Positions 44,665 through 53,524 of a stretch of 64,000 bases of DNA are shown here, piece by piece; the stretch's first letter is position 1; every line of letters starts with the position of its first letter. Made by a program: the position numbers and the translations under genes. The notes beneath the pieces are model-generated. The model ran no database searches and was not told the DNA's origin. It saw only the letters and a list, made by a program, of their open reading frames with translations. The stretch is from positions 186,001 through 250,000 of the forward strand of contig NZ_WJXB01000003.1 in NCBI RefSeq assembly GCF_009664975.1, read 5' to 3'. This DNA is from Paenibacillus monticola (GTDB lineage Bacteria; Bacillota; Bacilli; Paenibacillales; Paenibacillaceae).

Positions 44665-45561
44665 TTATACAATCTTCCATTCCTGATTCGTACCACGATA
44701 TTTACGATATCCGGCATATCCTAATGCAGCTATAATAAACCCTGCTGCCAGCAATCCCCAGATCCCGTAATTCTGCGGTGCCATTGGAAGCGACAAGGCA
44801 GGTTCGTCCTTTTCTTTGTCAAACATTACGCGCACAGCTTCCTGCCCGTAAGAGACAATCTCGATTAAGCGCGCTCGTTCGATTTTTTGCGAAGAAGTCG
44901 GTACGCCTGCCGCATAGGAAAGCCAGGAATCGAAGGCATTGACGACCTCAGGCTGACGAGAGATGATAACAGCCGGCCGAATATTGTCATACCTGCTTTG
45001 CAGCCGCTCAAGCGTAGCCTTCCAGCCCGCCAGATCATTAACTGAGGCGCTCTGCTCCAAGGCGTTCAGATCCTCACGGATCGGCTTATAATATTGAAGC
45101 CACATCGGCTGGCGGGGATGATTCAGACTGTTAGCCGCCAACCGCAGCTTAGCCGCTGCCGCTTCCCAACGCTGCGGAGAGATCTGAACAGCCGCAACGG
45201 CAGCCTTTAAATCTATGATAACTGCCGAGAGCGCATTGATACCTTCTACAGAAGTTAATCCTTCAAAGGATGAAGATACAAAGATCCGCGAAATTTCAGC
45301 AGTTTCTTCCCGGACTTTAACGACATTCCCTTCCAATACGTACCCATACAATGCTTCCGCAGATTGCTCCAACTGTTGAACTCCCCTATTACCGCTAAGT
45401 ACTGCCTTTCCATCATCCGCTATGCTTGTACTTCTATTCAATTCATTACCTGGTTCCCCGGAAGCATTCCCTTGCGCAGCTAGAACGGTAGCCCCGTTTA
45501 CACCAGCAAATAACCAGCAGAATAACAATCCTATCAACAAATAATATCTCCTGCACGGCAT
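44665..45561 (-). CDS. ypjB: Sporulation protein YpjB
   Basis: The 298-residue protein has a signal peptide or N-terminal anchor (LIGLLFCWLFAGVNGATVLA), a long helical extracytoplasmic domain rich in A, L, E and R, and a C-terminal membrane helix (YGIWGLLAAGFIIAALGYAGY). The architecture and location next to ypjA and qcrC match YpjB, a conserved protein needed for normal sporulation in B. subtilis. GTAGGAGGGATG precedes the ATG. Confidence 0.85.
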   Translation of the reverse strand: MPCRRYYLLIGLLFCWLFAGVNGATVLAAQGNASGEPGNELNRSTSIADDGKAVLSGNRGVQQLEQSAEALYGYVLEGNVVKVREETAEISRIFVSSSFEGLTSVEGINALSAVIIDLKAAVAAVQISPQRWEAAAAKLRLAANSLNHPRQPMWLQYYKPIREDLNALEQSASVNDLAGWKATLERLQSRYDNIRPAVIISRQPEVVNAFDSWLSYAAGVPTSSQKIERARLIEIVSYGQEAVRVMFDKEKDEPALSLPMAPQNYGIWGLLAAGFIIAALGYAGYRKYRGTNQEWKIV

Positions 45562-45629
45562 GAGACATCCCTCCTACCCTAAATGTATGGCAGGAGGACA
45601 AGGGATAGAACATTCTTATGAGCCCCTTC

Positions 45630-46274
45630 TTAAGAGCTTGCTCGCTTACCAGAAGTTATCCTGAGCTTTGAACGTTCCCTGAACAACCAGGCAACAGCCA
45701 CACTCAAGAGCGTCAGAGCAAATGTAAAGTATTGGACTCCGATAACATTATCCTCAAGTACAAACGGCAGCCAAGGATATACACCATAAGAATAATCTAC
45801 AACATCGTTAAAAAGAGTCCAGATCAAGGCAAGAGGCAGCATTTTGCGGTAAGAGAAAAATCCTGCATAAAGAAGGGCTTCTACTGCCATTCCCGTATGG
45901 GAACCCATCAGCATCCAATCTTTCCAGGTCAGAACATCCCCTTGATAACCACCAGCAATGATAATACTTACAGCCCAAATACCATATTTCACAGATGTTA
46001 CGACGGCAAGGGCCTCAATGATTCCTTTTATAGTTACCCCTGTAAATCTTTTCGGAGGAAAAAGCAGCAGCAATAGCGCCAAGGTAAAGAACAGACTCGC
46101 TGTCGGGCTGTCAGGAACAAATGGAAGAAGCCATAGAGGATAGTTAGCCGCTGTGAATTCCATTTGATTGCCATACCATATGTATCCATAAATCGTACCG
46201 AGGAGATTGACGATAAACAATAACCATAAGATCCCCCGGTGTTTAAACAACTTCTCGAACCAATGTACTGGCAT
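45630..46274 (-). CDS. ypjA: DUF1405 membrane protein YpjA
   Basis: The 214-residue protein has about six membrane helices (ILWLLFIVNLLGTIYGYIWYG near the start) and the family-typical YPLWLLPFVPDSPTASLFF. GGGGAGG lies about 12 bases before the ATG at 46274; the longer in-frame start at 46313 would place that site inside the gene. Function is unknown; it is conserved downstream of qcrC in Bacillales. Confidence 0.85.
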   Translation of the reverse strand: MPVHWFEKLFKHRGILWLLFIVNLLGTIYGYIWYGNQMEFTAANYPLWLLPFVPDSPTASLFFTLALLLLLFPPKRFTGVTIKGIIEALAVVTSVKYGIWAVSIIIAGGYQGDVLTWKDWMLMGSHTGMAVEALLYAGFFSYRKMLPLALIWTLFNDVVDYSYGVYPWLPFVLEDNVIGVQYFTFALTLLSVAVAWLFRERSKLRITSGKRASS

Positions 46275-46307
46275 ACAGACTGTTAACCTCCCCAAATATT
46301 GACAGCT

Positions 46308-46331
46308 ATGCATATATGCATATATGCATAT
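46308..46331. repeat. Short tandem repeat TGCATATA x3
   Basis: Three consecutive 8-base units ATGCATAT make a self-complementary AT-rich stretch between ypjA and the qcr terminator. Confidence 0.7.
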
Positions 46332-46332
46332 A

Positions 46333-46362
46333 AAAACCTGACCGCATGTACGATCAGGTTTG
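46333..46362 (-). terminator. Terminator of qcrABC
   Basis: AAACCTGA / TCAGGTTT with a 12-base loop; on the minus strand it is followed by TTTTATATG. It lies 14 bases after the qcrC stop. Confidence 0.75.
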
Positions 46363-46375
46363 CGTTAATAGTATT

Positions 46376-47251
46376 TTACTGTTCGCTTTTTTGTTTGGCA
46401 AGCCAGCCTGCCAGATTATCAATGTCCTGTTCTGATAATCCAGCTGCCATGGCAGTTTCAGCCATCGGAGGCATCTGGCCTTGGCCTTGTTTAATGATAG
46501 TAAGGATAGCCTCCTTATCATGGGTATCACCTACTCCGCGTAAGGAAGGACCCGCTGCCCCCTTCATATCGACAGCATGACAAGTGATACAGGTTGCTTG
46601 CTTAAACAAAGCCATGGCCGGATCATCCTTGTCCACAATCGCAATTTCGTTGGCCTTAACAGCACTGGAGGTTGGAAGGCCCTTAGCTTTATTCTCTGCT
46701 GCCTTTTCCTCACGCTGTATATCCTCAGGAATTTGCCCAGTTTCAGCCATTTCATGCTGGTATTCCGTCCATGCTGTATTGGTTAAATAAATAATGGCTG
46801 CAAGGGATAGGAACATTATTGAGGAAGCAATAGGCCTGCGGTAGAATCGCCGTTCACGGCCTGTATCAAGAAATGGTGCCAGGAGTAGAGCTCCAAAGGC
46901 TACCCCAGTAACCCCTAAGGTCCCCAGTACAATATAATCACCCGAAGCATAGGGAAGCTTCAAATACTGATACAGAAACAGAAAGTACCAGTCTGGTATA
47001 GGAATAACCGTTGCGCTGGCGTTCGCAGGAAAACCAAGTGGTGCCGGTTCTGAAATAGTAAGTACTAATATACCCACTAGCACAACAACTCCAACCATCC
47101 ATTCTTTCAGCAAAAAGTTAGGAATAAAGGCTTCGGATTTGCCGGGGTAGGCCGAATAATCCGGTGGTGAGATAAATCCATTGCCCCGGCGTACTCGGGA
47201 ATCTCCGACAAATACAACCTTTTCTTTGGAATGATCTCCGTTCTGTGCCAT
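46376..47251 (-). CDS. qcrC: Menaquinol:cytochrome c reductase, cytochrome b/c subunit
   Basis: The 291-residue fusion of a subunit IV-like three-helix part (residues about 45-160, IPDWYFLFLYQYLKLPYASGD) and a C-terminal cytochrome c domain with one heme site CITCH near residue 222 and a later Met ligand in GQGQMPPM. In Bacillales this replaces cytochrome c1 or f in the bc complex. It ends the operon qcrA-qcrB-qcrC. Confidence 0.95.
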   Translation of the reverse strand: MAQNGDHSKEKVVFVGDSRVRRGNGFISPPDYSAYPGKSEAFIPNFLLKEWMVGVVVLVGILVLTISEPAPLGFPANASATVIPIPDWYFLFLYQYLKLPYASGDYIVLGTLGVTGVAFGALLLAPFLDTGRERRFYRRPIASSIMFLSLAAIIYLTNTAWTEYQHEMAETGQIPEDIQREEKAAENKAKGLPTSSAVKANEIAIVDKDDPAMALFKQATCITCHAVDMKGAAGPSLRGVGDTHDKEAILTIIKQGQGQMPPMAETAMAAGLSEQDIDNLAGWLAKQKSEQ

Positions 47252-47279
47252 CTATAGGTCCTCCTCTCACTAGGTTGAT

Positions 47280-47951
47280 TTACAACGGACCGGAAATACC
47301 CTGTCTGCGGATCATGATAAAGTGTCCCACGAGCAGAATAAGCAGTACCGCTGGGAGGAAGAATACATGTAGTGCAAAAAAACGGGTCAGTGTTTCAGCG
47401 CCAACGATCGTGCCACCTTGCATTAACTCCTTCAATATCGGACCCAGAACTGGCATGGAATTGGCAATTTCTAATGTAACCTTGGTTGCAAAGTACGCTT
47501 TGTTATCCCATGGAAGTAAATAACCAGTGAGACCCAGACCTAGCATAACGAAAAAGATCAGCATTCCCACCACCCAGTTCATCTCGCGTGGTGCTTTATA
47601 AGATCCGGTGAAAAAGACCCGCATGGTATGCAGGAACATCATGACAATAACCAGACTGGCACCCCAGTGATGCATCCCACGTACGATTTGTCCAAAGGCA
47701 ACCTTAGTCTGCAAGTATTCGACGCTGGCATAAGCATTAATAATGTCCGGCACATAATACATCGTCAGGAACATACCTGATAGGATTTGAATGACTGTGA
47801 TAAAAAAAGTCAGCCCACCAAAACAATATACAAATGCTGAAAAGTGATGGGCTGGGTTAACGTGCTCCGGTACCTCGTGGTCAGCGACATCTCTCCAGAT
47901 CGGCGTAATATCGAGACGTTCATCAATCCAGTTATAGATATTTTTAAACAT
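47280..47951 (-). CDS. qcrB: Menaquinol:cytochrome c reductase, cytochrome b6 subunit
   Basis: The 223-residue cytochrome b6-type protein has four membrane helices and heme-ligating histidines in GMHHWGASLVIVMMFLHTMRVF and ALHVFFLPAVLLILLVGHF. It carries the quinol-oxidising site together with the Rieske protein and the QcrC subunit IV part. Confidence 0.96.
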   Translation of the reverse strand: MFKNIYNWIDERLDITPIWRDVADHEVPEHVNPAHHFSAFVYCFGGLTFFITVIQILSGMFLTMYYVPDIINAYASVEYLQTKVAFGQIVRGMHHWGASLVIVMMFLHTMRVFFTGSYKAPREMNWVVGMLIFFVMLGLGLTGYLLPWDNKAYFATKVTLEIANSMPVLGPILKELMQGGTIVGAETLTRFFALHVFFLPAVLLILLVGHFIMIRRQGISGPL

Positions 47952-47957
47952 CTGAAC

Positions 47958-48512
47958 TCACGCCTCCTTTTTGACTTCTGTATTTGGGACTACATCACCC
48001 AGATACACCCAGCCATTTTCGATTTTGATCTTGTATTGATCGAGTGGCTTCGGGGCTACAGCCAGATTCTTACCCAGCTTCGTGTAACGTGCACCATGGC
48101 AGGGGCAGTGATATTCGTCCGGATAAGCCTTATCATTGTTCCAGCCAACCGTACAGCCCAGATGCTTACAGGTCGGTGAAAGCGCATAAATATCTCCGGC
48201 TTCGTCTTTGCGGATCCAGGCCGTCAGCGTAGCTGTACTGGCATACCATCCATCCTGCTGCTTTAGCTCAAAAGTAAATTCCTGTGGTTGATCATTAATT
48301 TTGCTTGTCTCCGCAACCTTGATGAACTCGCCGGCACCTTTTTTATGTAATATCGGGTCCACGGCGAAACGAACCATGGGAAGAATAGCTCCGGCCCCCA
48401 TGAAAGCTGTAGCACCGCCTAGCGTGTAGGTCAAAAACTGCCTGCGCGACATCTCTTTTCGGTCAGGTGGTTGTTCGGGCCAAGTCTCCTGTTGCTCATT
48501 ATGGCTGCTCAT
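47958..48512 (-). CDS. qcrA: Menaquinol:cytochrome c reductase, Rieske iron-sulfur subunit
   Basis: The 184-residue protein has a Tat-type N-terminus (MSRRQFLTYTLGG) that stays as membrane anchor and the 2Fe-2S motifs CKHLGCTV and CPCHGARY. AAAAGGGGG precedes the ATG at 48512; the longer in-frame start at 48614 lies upstream of the promoter's own transcript start and is rejected. First gene of qcrABC. Confidence 0.95.
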   Translation of the reverse strand: MSSHNEQQETWPEQPPDRKEMSRRQFLTYTLGGATAFMGAGAILPMVRFAVDPILHKKGAGEFIKVAETSKINDQPQEFTFELKQQDGWYASTATLTAWIRKDEAGDIYALSPTCKHLGCTVGWNNDKAYPDEYHCPCHGARYTKLGKNLAVAPKPLDQYKIKIENGWVYLGDVVPNTEVKKEA

Positions 48513-48634
48513 ACTGCTGATAACCCCCTTTTCAAAAAATAAGAAAAGCACCTTTCGAAGAGACTCGAGGTGTAACCGGTTAATTAATAATGCGTTTTCA
48601 ATGATAAAAGTCACATGTCATATAGTTCAACCTA

Positions 48635-48663
48635 ATAATAGCTTAGGCTCCAAAACCCGTCAA
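48635..48663 (-). promoter_or_regulatory. Sigma-A promoter of qcrABC
   Basis: On the minus strand TTGACG (48663-48658), a 17-base spacer and TATTAT (48640-48635) lie about 120 bases before the qcrA ATG. Confidence 0.75.
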
Positions 48664-48676
48664 GAATATTGTCTAA

Positions 48677-48731
48677 TTTGTGACAGGCTTAAAAGTGTAC
48701 TTTTCTTAATATTGTTGGTTTTCTGTCACAT
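48677..48731. promoter_or_regulatory. Nested inverted repeats upstream of the qcrABC promoter
   Basis: TGTGACAG and CTGTCACA form outer arms about 40 bases apart and enclose AAAAGT-GT-ACTTTT. The element starts about 15 bases upstream of the -35 box. It could be a binding site for a redox or respiration regulator, or a ypiF terminator. No regulator is assigned. Confidence 0.45.
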
Positions 48732-48736
48732 TTGTT

Positions 48737-49168
48737 TCATTTTACATCCTTCCACATCTGAAGAATTCTCTCGCCTACAGTGGGATTAACCCCCCTGTTC
48801 TGAGAAGCAGAAATATCATGCAGGGTAAGAACTAAATCGCTTTCAAAATTCTCTTGATCCGCTGCCTTACTATCCGCTGTAACTACTATAACGTACTGGA
48901 AGCCACTGGATTTGACATTTCGGCAAATCTCATTTATCAAACCGATATATCCTGTCCCAATATACTGTACAGCTGGATAAGTTACGATTCGTCCCTGAAA
49001 TGGCTTTTCAATGAGGTCCAATAAGTCACGCAATCTTTCCAATGCTGCTGTCATTTCTGGAGGACTCTCTAGACCTGTAAGTCCTGTAAAAGGAAGCAAG
49101 CAGGTATCATAGAATTGGTGGTTCTCTTCCCAACTGCTCCTATCTAAATCACTAAATCTCATCAGCAT
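48737..49168 (-). CDS. ypiF: DUF2487 family protein YpiF
   Basis: The 143-residue protein fits the DUF2487/YpiF family by length, the N-terminal SSWEENHQFYDTCLLPFTGL and its place just upstream of qcrA. No catalytic motif is apparent. Two in-frame ATGs (49168, 49162) both sit behind GGGAG, so the exact start is uncertain. Confidence 0.8.
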   Translation of the reverse strand: MLMRFSDLDRSSWEENHQFYDTCLLPFTGLTGLESPPEMTAALERLRDLLDLIEKPFQGRIVTYPAVQYIGTGYIGLINEICRNVKSSGFQYVIVVTADSKAADQENFESDLVLTLHDISASQNRGVNPTVGERILQMWKDVK

Positions 49169-49248
49169 TCATCTCCCTGCTAGCAGTTTATTATTTTGAT
49201 TTTTAATCGTTTGAATCAAGTCGTAAACCTATAAAATAATTTTAAAAA

Positions 49249-49272
49249 AAGAAATGCGCATGCGCATTTCTT
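49249..49272 (-). terminator. Palindromic terminator of the IDEAL-domain gene
   Basis: A perfect 24-base palindrome (AAGAAATGCGCA and its complement) is followed on the minus strand by TTTTT. It begins at the stop codon of the upstream gene. Confidence 0.85.
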
Positions 49273-49451
49273 CAGGCCAGACTTTTTAATTCTTCGGTCA
49301 GATTTCGGAAAGCCAGCTCATCTCCCGCCGCCAGCGCTGTGTCGATCTCCCGGTACAAGATGTCGGTGCGACGCTTTCGCAGCGCTTCATCCCACACCAT
49401 TTCTGCCGCAAGTCCTAGCATCACTTCATAGGTAGCCTTCATTTTGTCCAT
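49272..49451 (-). CDS. IDEAL domain protein
   Basis: The 59-residue protein consists mainly of an IDEAL domain (REIDTALAAGDELAFRNLTEELKSL at the C-terminus), a short helix-hairpin module found in Bacillales proteins such as YpiB and ComK-binding adaptors. CGGAGG 8 bases upstream selects the ATG at 49451 over a GTG at 49460. It lies where YpiB-type genes usually occur, but the longer YpiB domain is missing. The partner is unknown. Confidence 0.75.
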   Translation of the reverse strand: MDKMKATYEVMLGLAAEMVWDEALRKRRTDILYREIDTALAAGDELAFRNLTEELKSLA

Positions 49452-49469
49452 TCGATACACCTCCGCTGT

Positions 49470-49976
49470 TTACATTGTTCTGTATTCCTTCGCCTTTTTC
49501 ACATAACTCTCTGTCGTACGCGCCATTCGGAGTAAATCCTGCTCTGTTAATTCACGGACCACTTTTGCTGGTGAGCCTAGAGAGAGTGTGTAGGGCGGAA
49601 TTATTTTGTTCTCGGTTACAATGGAGCCGGCTCCTATTAAAGCATATTCACCAATCTCGGCTCCGTTCAAAACAATTGCGCCCATTCCGATTAATGTACC
49701 TCTACCTATCCTGCAACCGTGGATAATCGCTGCATGCCCCACTGTTATATCATCAGCGAGCCAAAGCGGCAAACCCTCAGCAACATGACCTACGGCCCCA
49801 TCCTGAATATTGCAGCGCTCCCCAATAATAACTGGCGCCAAATCGCCCCGAAGTACGGCATTAAACCAAATGCTGGAGTTCTGTCCTATTCTGACATCTC
49901 CTACCAGCTTTGCACCTTCTGCTACGTAAACTGAATCATCAAGCTGTGGTATGTAGTTCCCATAAGCAATTCGCAT
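49470..49976 (-). CDS. Gamma-carbonic anhydrase-like left-handed beta-helix protein
   Basis: The 168-residue protein has hexapeptide repeats (VYVAEGAKLVGDVRIG onward) forming a left-handed beta helix, the RGDLAPVIIG strand and three histidines in GAVGHVAEG, ITVGHAAIIHGC, placed as the zinc ligands of gamma-class carbonic anhydrases. Relatives are annotated as YtoA/YrdA. GGGGGAG selects the ATG at 49976. Whether it hydrates carbon dioxide is not known for this subgroup. Confidence 0.88.
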   Translation of the reverse strand: MRIAYGNYIPQLDDSVYVAEGAKLVGDVRIGQNSSIWFNAVLRGDLAPVIIGERCNIQDGAVGHVAEGLPLWLADDITVGHAAIIHGCRIGRGTLIGMGAIVLNGAEIGEYALIGAGSIVTENKIIPPYTLSLGSPAKVVRELTEQDLLRMARTTESYVKKAKEYRTM

Positions 49977-49990
49977 AAGTTTCTCCCCCT

Positions 49991-51079
49991 TTACTGCAAA
50001 AGCTGCTTCGGAGAGGCTGCCTCTATTCCCCATTGTGTCATCATGGCTACAGGCCCATCAGAAGTCTCACCCAAGCGAAGCATTCCTAGATGCAGCATTA
50101 TCTTTATTATACGATGCTCTAGAATAGAAGCTGCTTCGTCGTAATAAAATGGCTTAATTAACCAGCCCACTCCATCCACCAATGAGGATACACTCACCCA
50201 ATCACTGGCACTAATGCTGATCCAATAAACAAGTGATGGAAGATTTGGAATAGCCCCTTTATACAGTCTTAACCAAAAGGAGAATAACTGCATCAGCCTT
50301 TCACATTTTCCCTCATTCAGTATAACTACTCCCGCTGTAGTAAGTCTGAGACGATACCCTTCTTCTGATAACCAACGGCGATGACGGGCATAATCGTACA
50401 GAAGTGCCAACCTTGGGGGATAATGCTCGCAAGCTCTTCCATATCCAAATCTCCAGCCCCCTTTGCTAAGCGGCATCTCAGGAATATGGAGCGCATTCAT
50501 TAATCCCTGTTGATACCGCTTATACAGCGCCCCTTCCTGATTCAGCTCCGGTTCATTCTCTTTAACATACCGAAGGAACAATAGGAGATCACTACTCATC
50601 AACTCGCCCTCGTTCCGATACATAGAAGGTTCAACACTAAGGGAGACACGCTCCCTGATGTATTGCCCCATCATTTCCCGGAAACGTTCCTTTAAATCTC
50701 TCGGTACCTGGAACAAATAACGGGTTTGCTGTGAAGAGCCGCTAAAAAGCCAGCCACTGCTTTTGAATCGAGCCACCAGGTCGCGGTAACTCCCTGACTT
50801 TCCCTCTGGAGCATCAAAGGAAGCCTGCCTAGCGGCGGCCAATAAATCTTCAAGACTGAAGTAGCTGCGTTCGTCGAACAATAACGTGTTCAGAAATCGC
50901 AATTCTACCGGGGTACATCCCCGGATATGAGACTCCATAAAATTTCTGCTGCCAAGCCTGATCAATATACTCTGGATCAAGTCATGCTTGGAGTTTCGCT
51001 TGCATTCACACTGATAGCGTCCCGCAATGGCGGTCAGCTGTCCAATATCCGCATAAGTAAGCATATCCGCCAGATTCAT
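49991..51079 (-). CDS. Unrecognised 362-residue protein
   Basis: A soluble, basic, mostly helical protein with a winged-helix-like N-terminus (ADMLTYADIGQLTAIAGRY) and tryptophan- and tyrosine-rich middle (GGWRFGYGRACEHYPPRLALLYDY). It faintly recalls helicase-associated winged-helix domains (XPB/Ssl2 N-terminal type), but no motif is decisive. It lies 14 bases upstream of the carbonic-anhydrase-like gene on the same strand, so the two may be co-transcribed. Confidence 0.7.
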   Translation of the reverse strand: MNLADMLTYADIGQLTAIAGRYQCECKRNSKHDLIQSILIRLGSRNFMESHIRGCTPVELRFLNTLLFDERSYFSLEDLLAAARQASFDAPEGKSGSYRDLVARFKSSGWLFSGSSQQTRYLFQVPRDLKERFREMMGQYIRERVSLSVEPSMYRNEGELMSSDLLLFLRYVKENEPELNQEGALYKRYQQGLMNALHIPEMPLSKGGWRFGYGRACEHYPPRLALLYDYARHRRWLSEEGYRLRLTTAGVVILNEGKCERLMQLFSFWLRLYKGAIPNLPSLVYWISISASDWVSVSSLVDGVGWLIKPFYYDEAASILEHRIIKIMLHLGMLRLGETSDGPVAMMTQWGIEAASPKQLLQ

Positions 51080-51153
51080 CTTTTATCGCCTCGCCGTTTT
51101 ACTACCATTATGGGAAATACAGCTCATTTTATTCCCATTTACACAAAAAAAAT

Positions 51154-51171
51154 AACCCGAGTGGACGGGTT
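51154..51171 (-). terminator. Terminator of the histidine phosphatase gene
   Basis: AACCCG / CGGGTT with a 6-base loop, followed on the minus strand by ATTTTTTTT. Confidence 0.85.
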
Positions 51172-51757
51172 AACGCTGATTTTGCAGAATATGGCGAGTA
51201 CAATTGTACAACAGCGGGTTCCATTCCGGCCCATTCTTCTCCAGAATCGTCAGGGACAAATTACCAAGCCGTTCGGAATACTTATCCTTGAAAAGTGCAA
51301 TGTACAGTTGAGCCAGAAATCCACCATGAGATACAACCAGTACATTTTGCTGAGGATACTTAGTAGATATATCCTTCATAAACGCTAGTGCACGAAGCTG
51401 TAGCTGCTCATCCGTTTCTTGCCCGAGTGACAGTAGATTCCACTCTTTCCCCCACTTCTCTTCCCGTTCTGCAGCAGTAAGCCCTTCAATCTGGCCATAT
51501 GCGCGTTCCCGAATACGATGATCGGACTCCAGCATTGGAATCCCTAGTTGAGCAGCAATAATCTTCCCTGTCTCTTCCGCTCGCGAAAGACTACTGGTGA
51601 TACAATAATCCCAGCGGTAGGGCTCCTGCAGAAGCCGGTCTGCCAGCATTTCTGCCTGCTCGCGGCCTTCCATATTTAGTGGAATATCAGTTTGTCCCTG
51701 TATTTTCCCCGCCACGTTCCAATCCGTCAGTCCGTGGCGTATTAAGCCGATTAGCAT
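51170..51757 (-). CDS. Histidine phosphatase family protein (phosphoglycerate mutase-like)
   Basis: The 195-residue protein has the catalytic RHG motif in GLIRHGLTDWNVAGKIQGQTDIPL, the conserved glutamate region RERAYGQIEGLT and the second histidine in VVSHGGFLAQL. Members include GpmB-like, alpha-ribazole and general phosphatases; the substrate cannot be told. A monocistronic unit with its own terminator. Confidence 0.9.
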   Translation of the reverse strand: MLIGLIRHGLTDWNVAGKIQGQTDIPLNMEGREQAEMLADRLLQEPYRWDYCITSSLSRAEETGKIIAAQLGIPMLESDHRIRERAYGQIEGLTAAEREEKWGKEWNLLSLGQETDEQLQLRALAFMKDISTKYPQQNVLVVSHGGFLAQLYIALFKDKYSERLGNLSLTILEKNGPEWNPLLYNCTRHILQNQR

Positions 51758-51882
51758 GTTGTATCACCCTTTTCCTTCACGTATTTGTTTCTTAATGTAC
51801 CATGGATAGATTCAAATGTCTTCTTTTTAAAATGATTATGAAGCCCATTTAATGAATGGTAGGTACCCATTCGTACAAAAAA

Positions 51883-51912
51883 AGCCCTCTTTACCATGTA
51901 GTAAAGGGACTT
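51883..51912 (-). terminator. Terminator of the sigma/anti-sigma operon
   Basis: On the minus strand AAGTCCCTTTAC pairs with GTAAAGAGGGCTT and is followed by TTTTTTT, 46 bases after the anti-sigma stop. Confidence 0.85.
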
Positions 51913-51957
51913 CGTTATACGATCGGAACGTTCTTACGAGTCGTTAAGATCCGTTTT

Positions 51958-52551
51958 TTATTGTCTGCGGTAACGATTCAGCCGGACCAGTGAGATCACT
52001 GATAAGGCAACTCCAAGCATAGACAATATCATCCAATATTGAGGATGGGTAGGTCCCATACTGACTACTAGTGGCTCAATAATTCCGCCCCCGGATATGT
52101 TTTCAGGATATGAGGACTCTAATTCCATAGAGATACCCGCAACACCCGTTTCCACGATTCCACTTTGAGCTACTGTAGTATTTGCAGGCGTCTTAATCAT
52201 GGTAAAGTATAGAAAACTGGATAAAAAAATCGCCAGAAAGCAGGCAATCCACAAGCTTAATCTGTGGCGAAATATGGCCGATGTTCCGGGAGATTTACCA
52301 TCACCTGGCATCAGCCAAGGACTTTCCAGATAAATCCGTTCCATGACTCTGATATTTATCAATTCTGCACGCTCTTCGCTGACTTCTTCCTTCATATCCT
52401 GCATAAGGTGACTGCTCTCCTGCCACAGCGACAACTCGGCAGTACAAAAAGGGCAACTCTCAATATGCCTTTCTAACAATATCCGCCTAGGATGGGTGGG
52501 GGGAGCGTCCCACAAGAGCGGAATACATTCTTGCGCTTCCCTGCAGTTCAT
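51958..52551 (-). CDS. Zinc-finger anti-sigma factor
   Basis: The 197-residue protein begins with a ZAS-type zinc finger (CREAQECIPLLWD then HIESCPFC giving HxxxCxxC), followed by a helical part, a membrane helix near residue 97 (LWIACFLAIFLSSFLYF) and a second one near the C-terminus (MILSMLGVALSVISLV). It should hold the ECF sigma factor encoded 5 bases upstream at the membrane until a signal releases it. The signal is unknown. Confidence 0.87.
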   Translation of the reverse strand: MNCREAQECIPLLWDAPPTHPRRILLERHIESCPFCTAELSLWQESSHLMQDMKEEVSEERAELINIRVMERIYLESPWLMPGDGKSPGTSAIFRHRLSLWIACFLAIFLSSFLYFTMIKTPANTTVAQSGIVETGVAGISMELESSYPENISGGGIIEPLVVSMGPTHPQYWMILSMLGVALSVISLVRLNRYRRQ

Positions 52552-52556
52552 TGGCC

Positions 52557-53150
52557 TTACACCCTCTCAGCCTGCTCTTCAATTACAATCTCAGGCTCAT
52601 AAAAATAGGATTCGAGTTGCAGCTTCACACTGCTCCTGGCACGAAACAATAGTGATTTCACGGAACTGACACTCTGATCCAAAATCACGGCAATTTCCTG
52701 ATAATCCATTTGATCATATTCACGTAGAATCAGCGCAGAGCGCTGCTTCTCTGGCAGATTATTAATTGCATCACGAACCAGGTTCATCCGTTCTTTGCGC
52801 AGTACAGCCTGCTCAGGAGCCACTTCAATGGGGGCTACAGGAGTATAGCCACTTTCTTCAAGGGATACATTCCCGCCACGATTCTTACGAAGCTCACTAA
52901 GCACCGTATTACGGGCGATCGTATACAACCATGTTGAAAAAGATGCATCTACCTCCCGGAACGAATGCAAACTCCGAAATGCCTTATAAAATGTCTCTGA
53001 ACAGAGATCCTCAGCAATCAGCTCCATATGAGAGTTCTTAAGCATATGGTACACAAAAGCCAATATTTTACGTTGATAGCGACTCATCAATTCTGAGTAT
53101 AATTCCGTATCGCCTTGTTTGATTTGCTGGATCAATTGGGAATCCGTCAT
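52557..53150 (-). CDS. ECF-type RNA polymerase sigma factor
   Basis: The 197-residue protein has region 2 (YSELMSRYQRKILAFVYHML ... FSTWLYTIARN, the -10 recognition part) and region 4 (LPEKQRSALILREYDQMDYQEIAVILDQSVSSVKSLLFRAR). It is paired with the membrane anti-sigma factor immediately downstream. A GCAAC element about 80 bases upstream might belong to an autoregulated promoter, but its -10 partner is not convincing. Confidence 0.93.
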   Translation of the reverse strand: MTDSQLIQQIKQGDTELYSELMSRYQRKILAFVYHMLKNSHMELIAEDLCSETFYKAFRSLHSFREVDASFSTWLYTIARNTVLSELRKNRGGNVSLEESGYTPVAPIEVAPEQAVLRKERMNLVRDAINNLPEKQRSALILREYDQMDYQEIAVILDQSVSSVKSLLFRARSSVKLQLESYFYEPEIVIEEQAERV

Positions 53151-53489
53151 GGTGAGTTCGGCCCTCCTCGCCCTTGCGCGTCTTATCCCGTCCGGTCCGT
53201 ACTTGTTATTACCGGGCAGGCCTAGAAAAGTTGCGGTGATGTTGCAAATTTAAATCATCTGAAAACGCAGTACTCCTATGTATATTCGCACAACCAACAT
53301 TTAAGGCATGCTGTATGTTTCATTCCACAAAATATAAAACTATGAATATAGCTAATCTATTGTATCACACATCCGCATAGGATGACATTAATAGACTTCA
53401 GCGCAGCAGACTCGTCAGCTGAAATTGACAATTTCATCATAGTTAGCGTAGCTGAATTTTTGCTGAATAAAATATTTGTGATATAACTG
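53151..53489. other. Non-coding stretch between the sigma factor gene and the sRNA promoter
   Basis: This 5' region of the ECF sigma operon is AT-rich from 53235 onward. A minus-strand GCAACTTTT (53234-53226) might be an ECF -35 element. I see no gene; a 65-codon frame at 53357-53554 on the minus strand lies across the sRNA promoter and has no ribosome-binding site. Confidence 0.45.
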
Positions 53490-53518
53490 TTGACAAAATG
53501 TAAACGTATACATATAAT
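53490..53518 (+). promoter_or_regulatory. Perfect consensus sigma-A promoter of the candidate sRNA
   Basis: TTGACA (53490-53495), an exact 17-base spacer and TATAAT (53513-53518). No coding gene follows on this strand. Confidence 0.9.
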
Positions 53519-53524
53519 AAAAGT

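Noticed and set aside
53210..53234. Autoregulated ECF promoter before the sigma gene
   Set aside because: A GCAAC-type -35 is present but the expected CGTA/CGTC -10 element at the right distance is not; kept only as a remark.
53477..53498. Rex-like operator (TTGTGA ... TGACAA) over the sRNA promoter
   Set aside because: The half sites are separated by 9 bases instead of 6 and the right half has a mismatch; half of it is explained by the -35 box.
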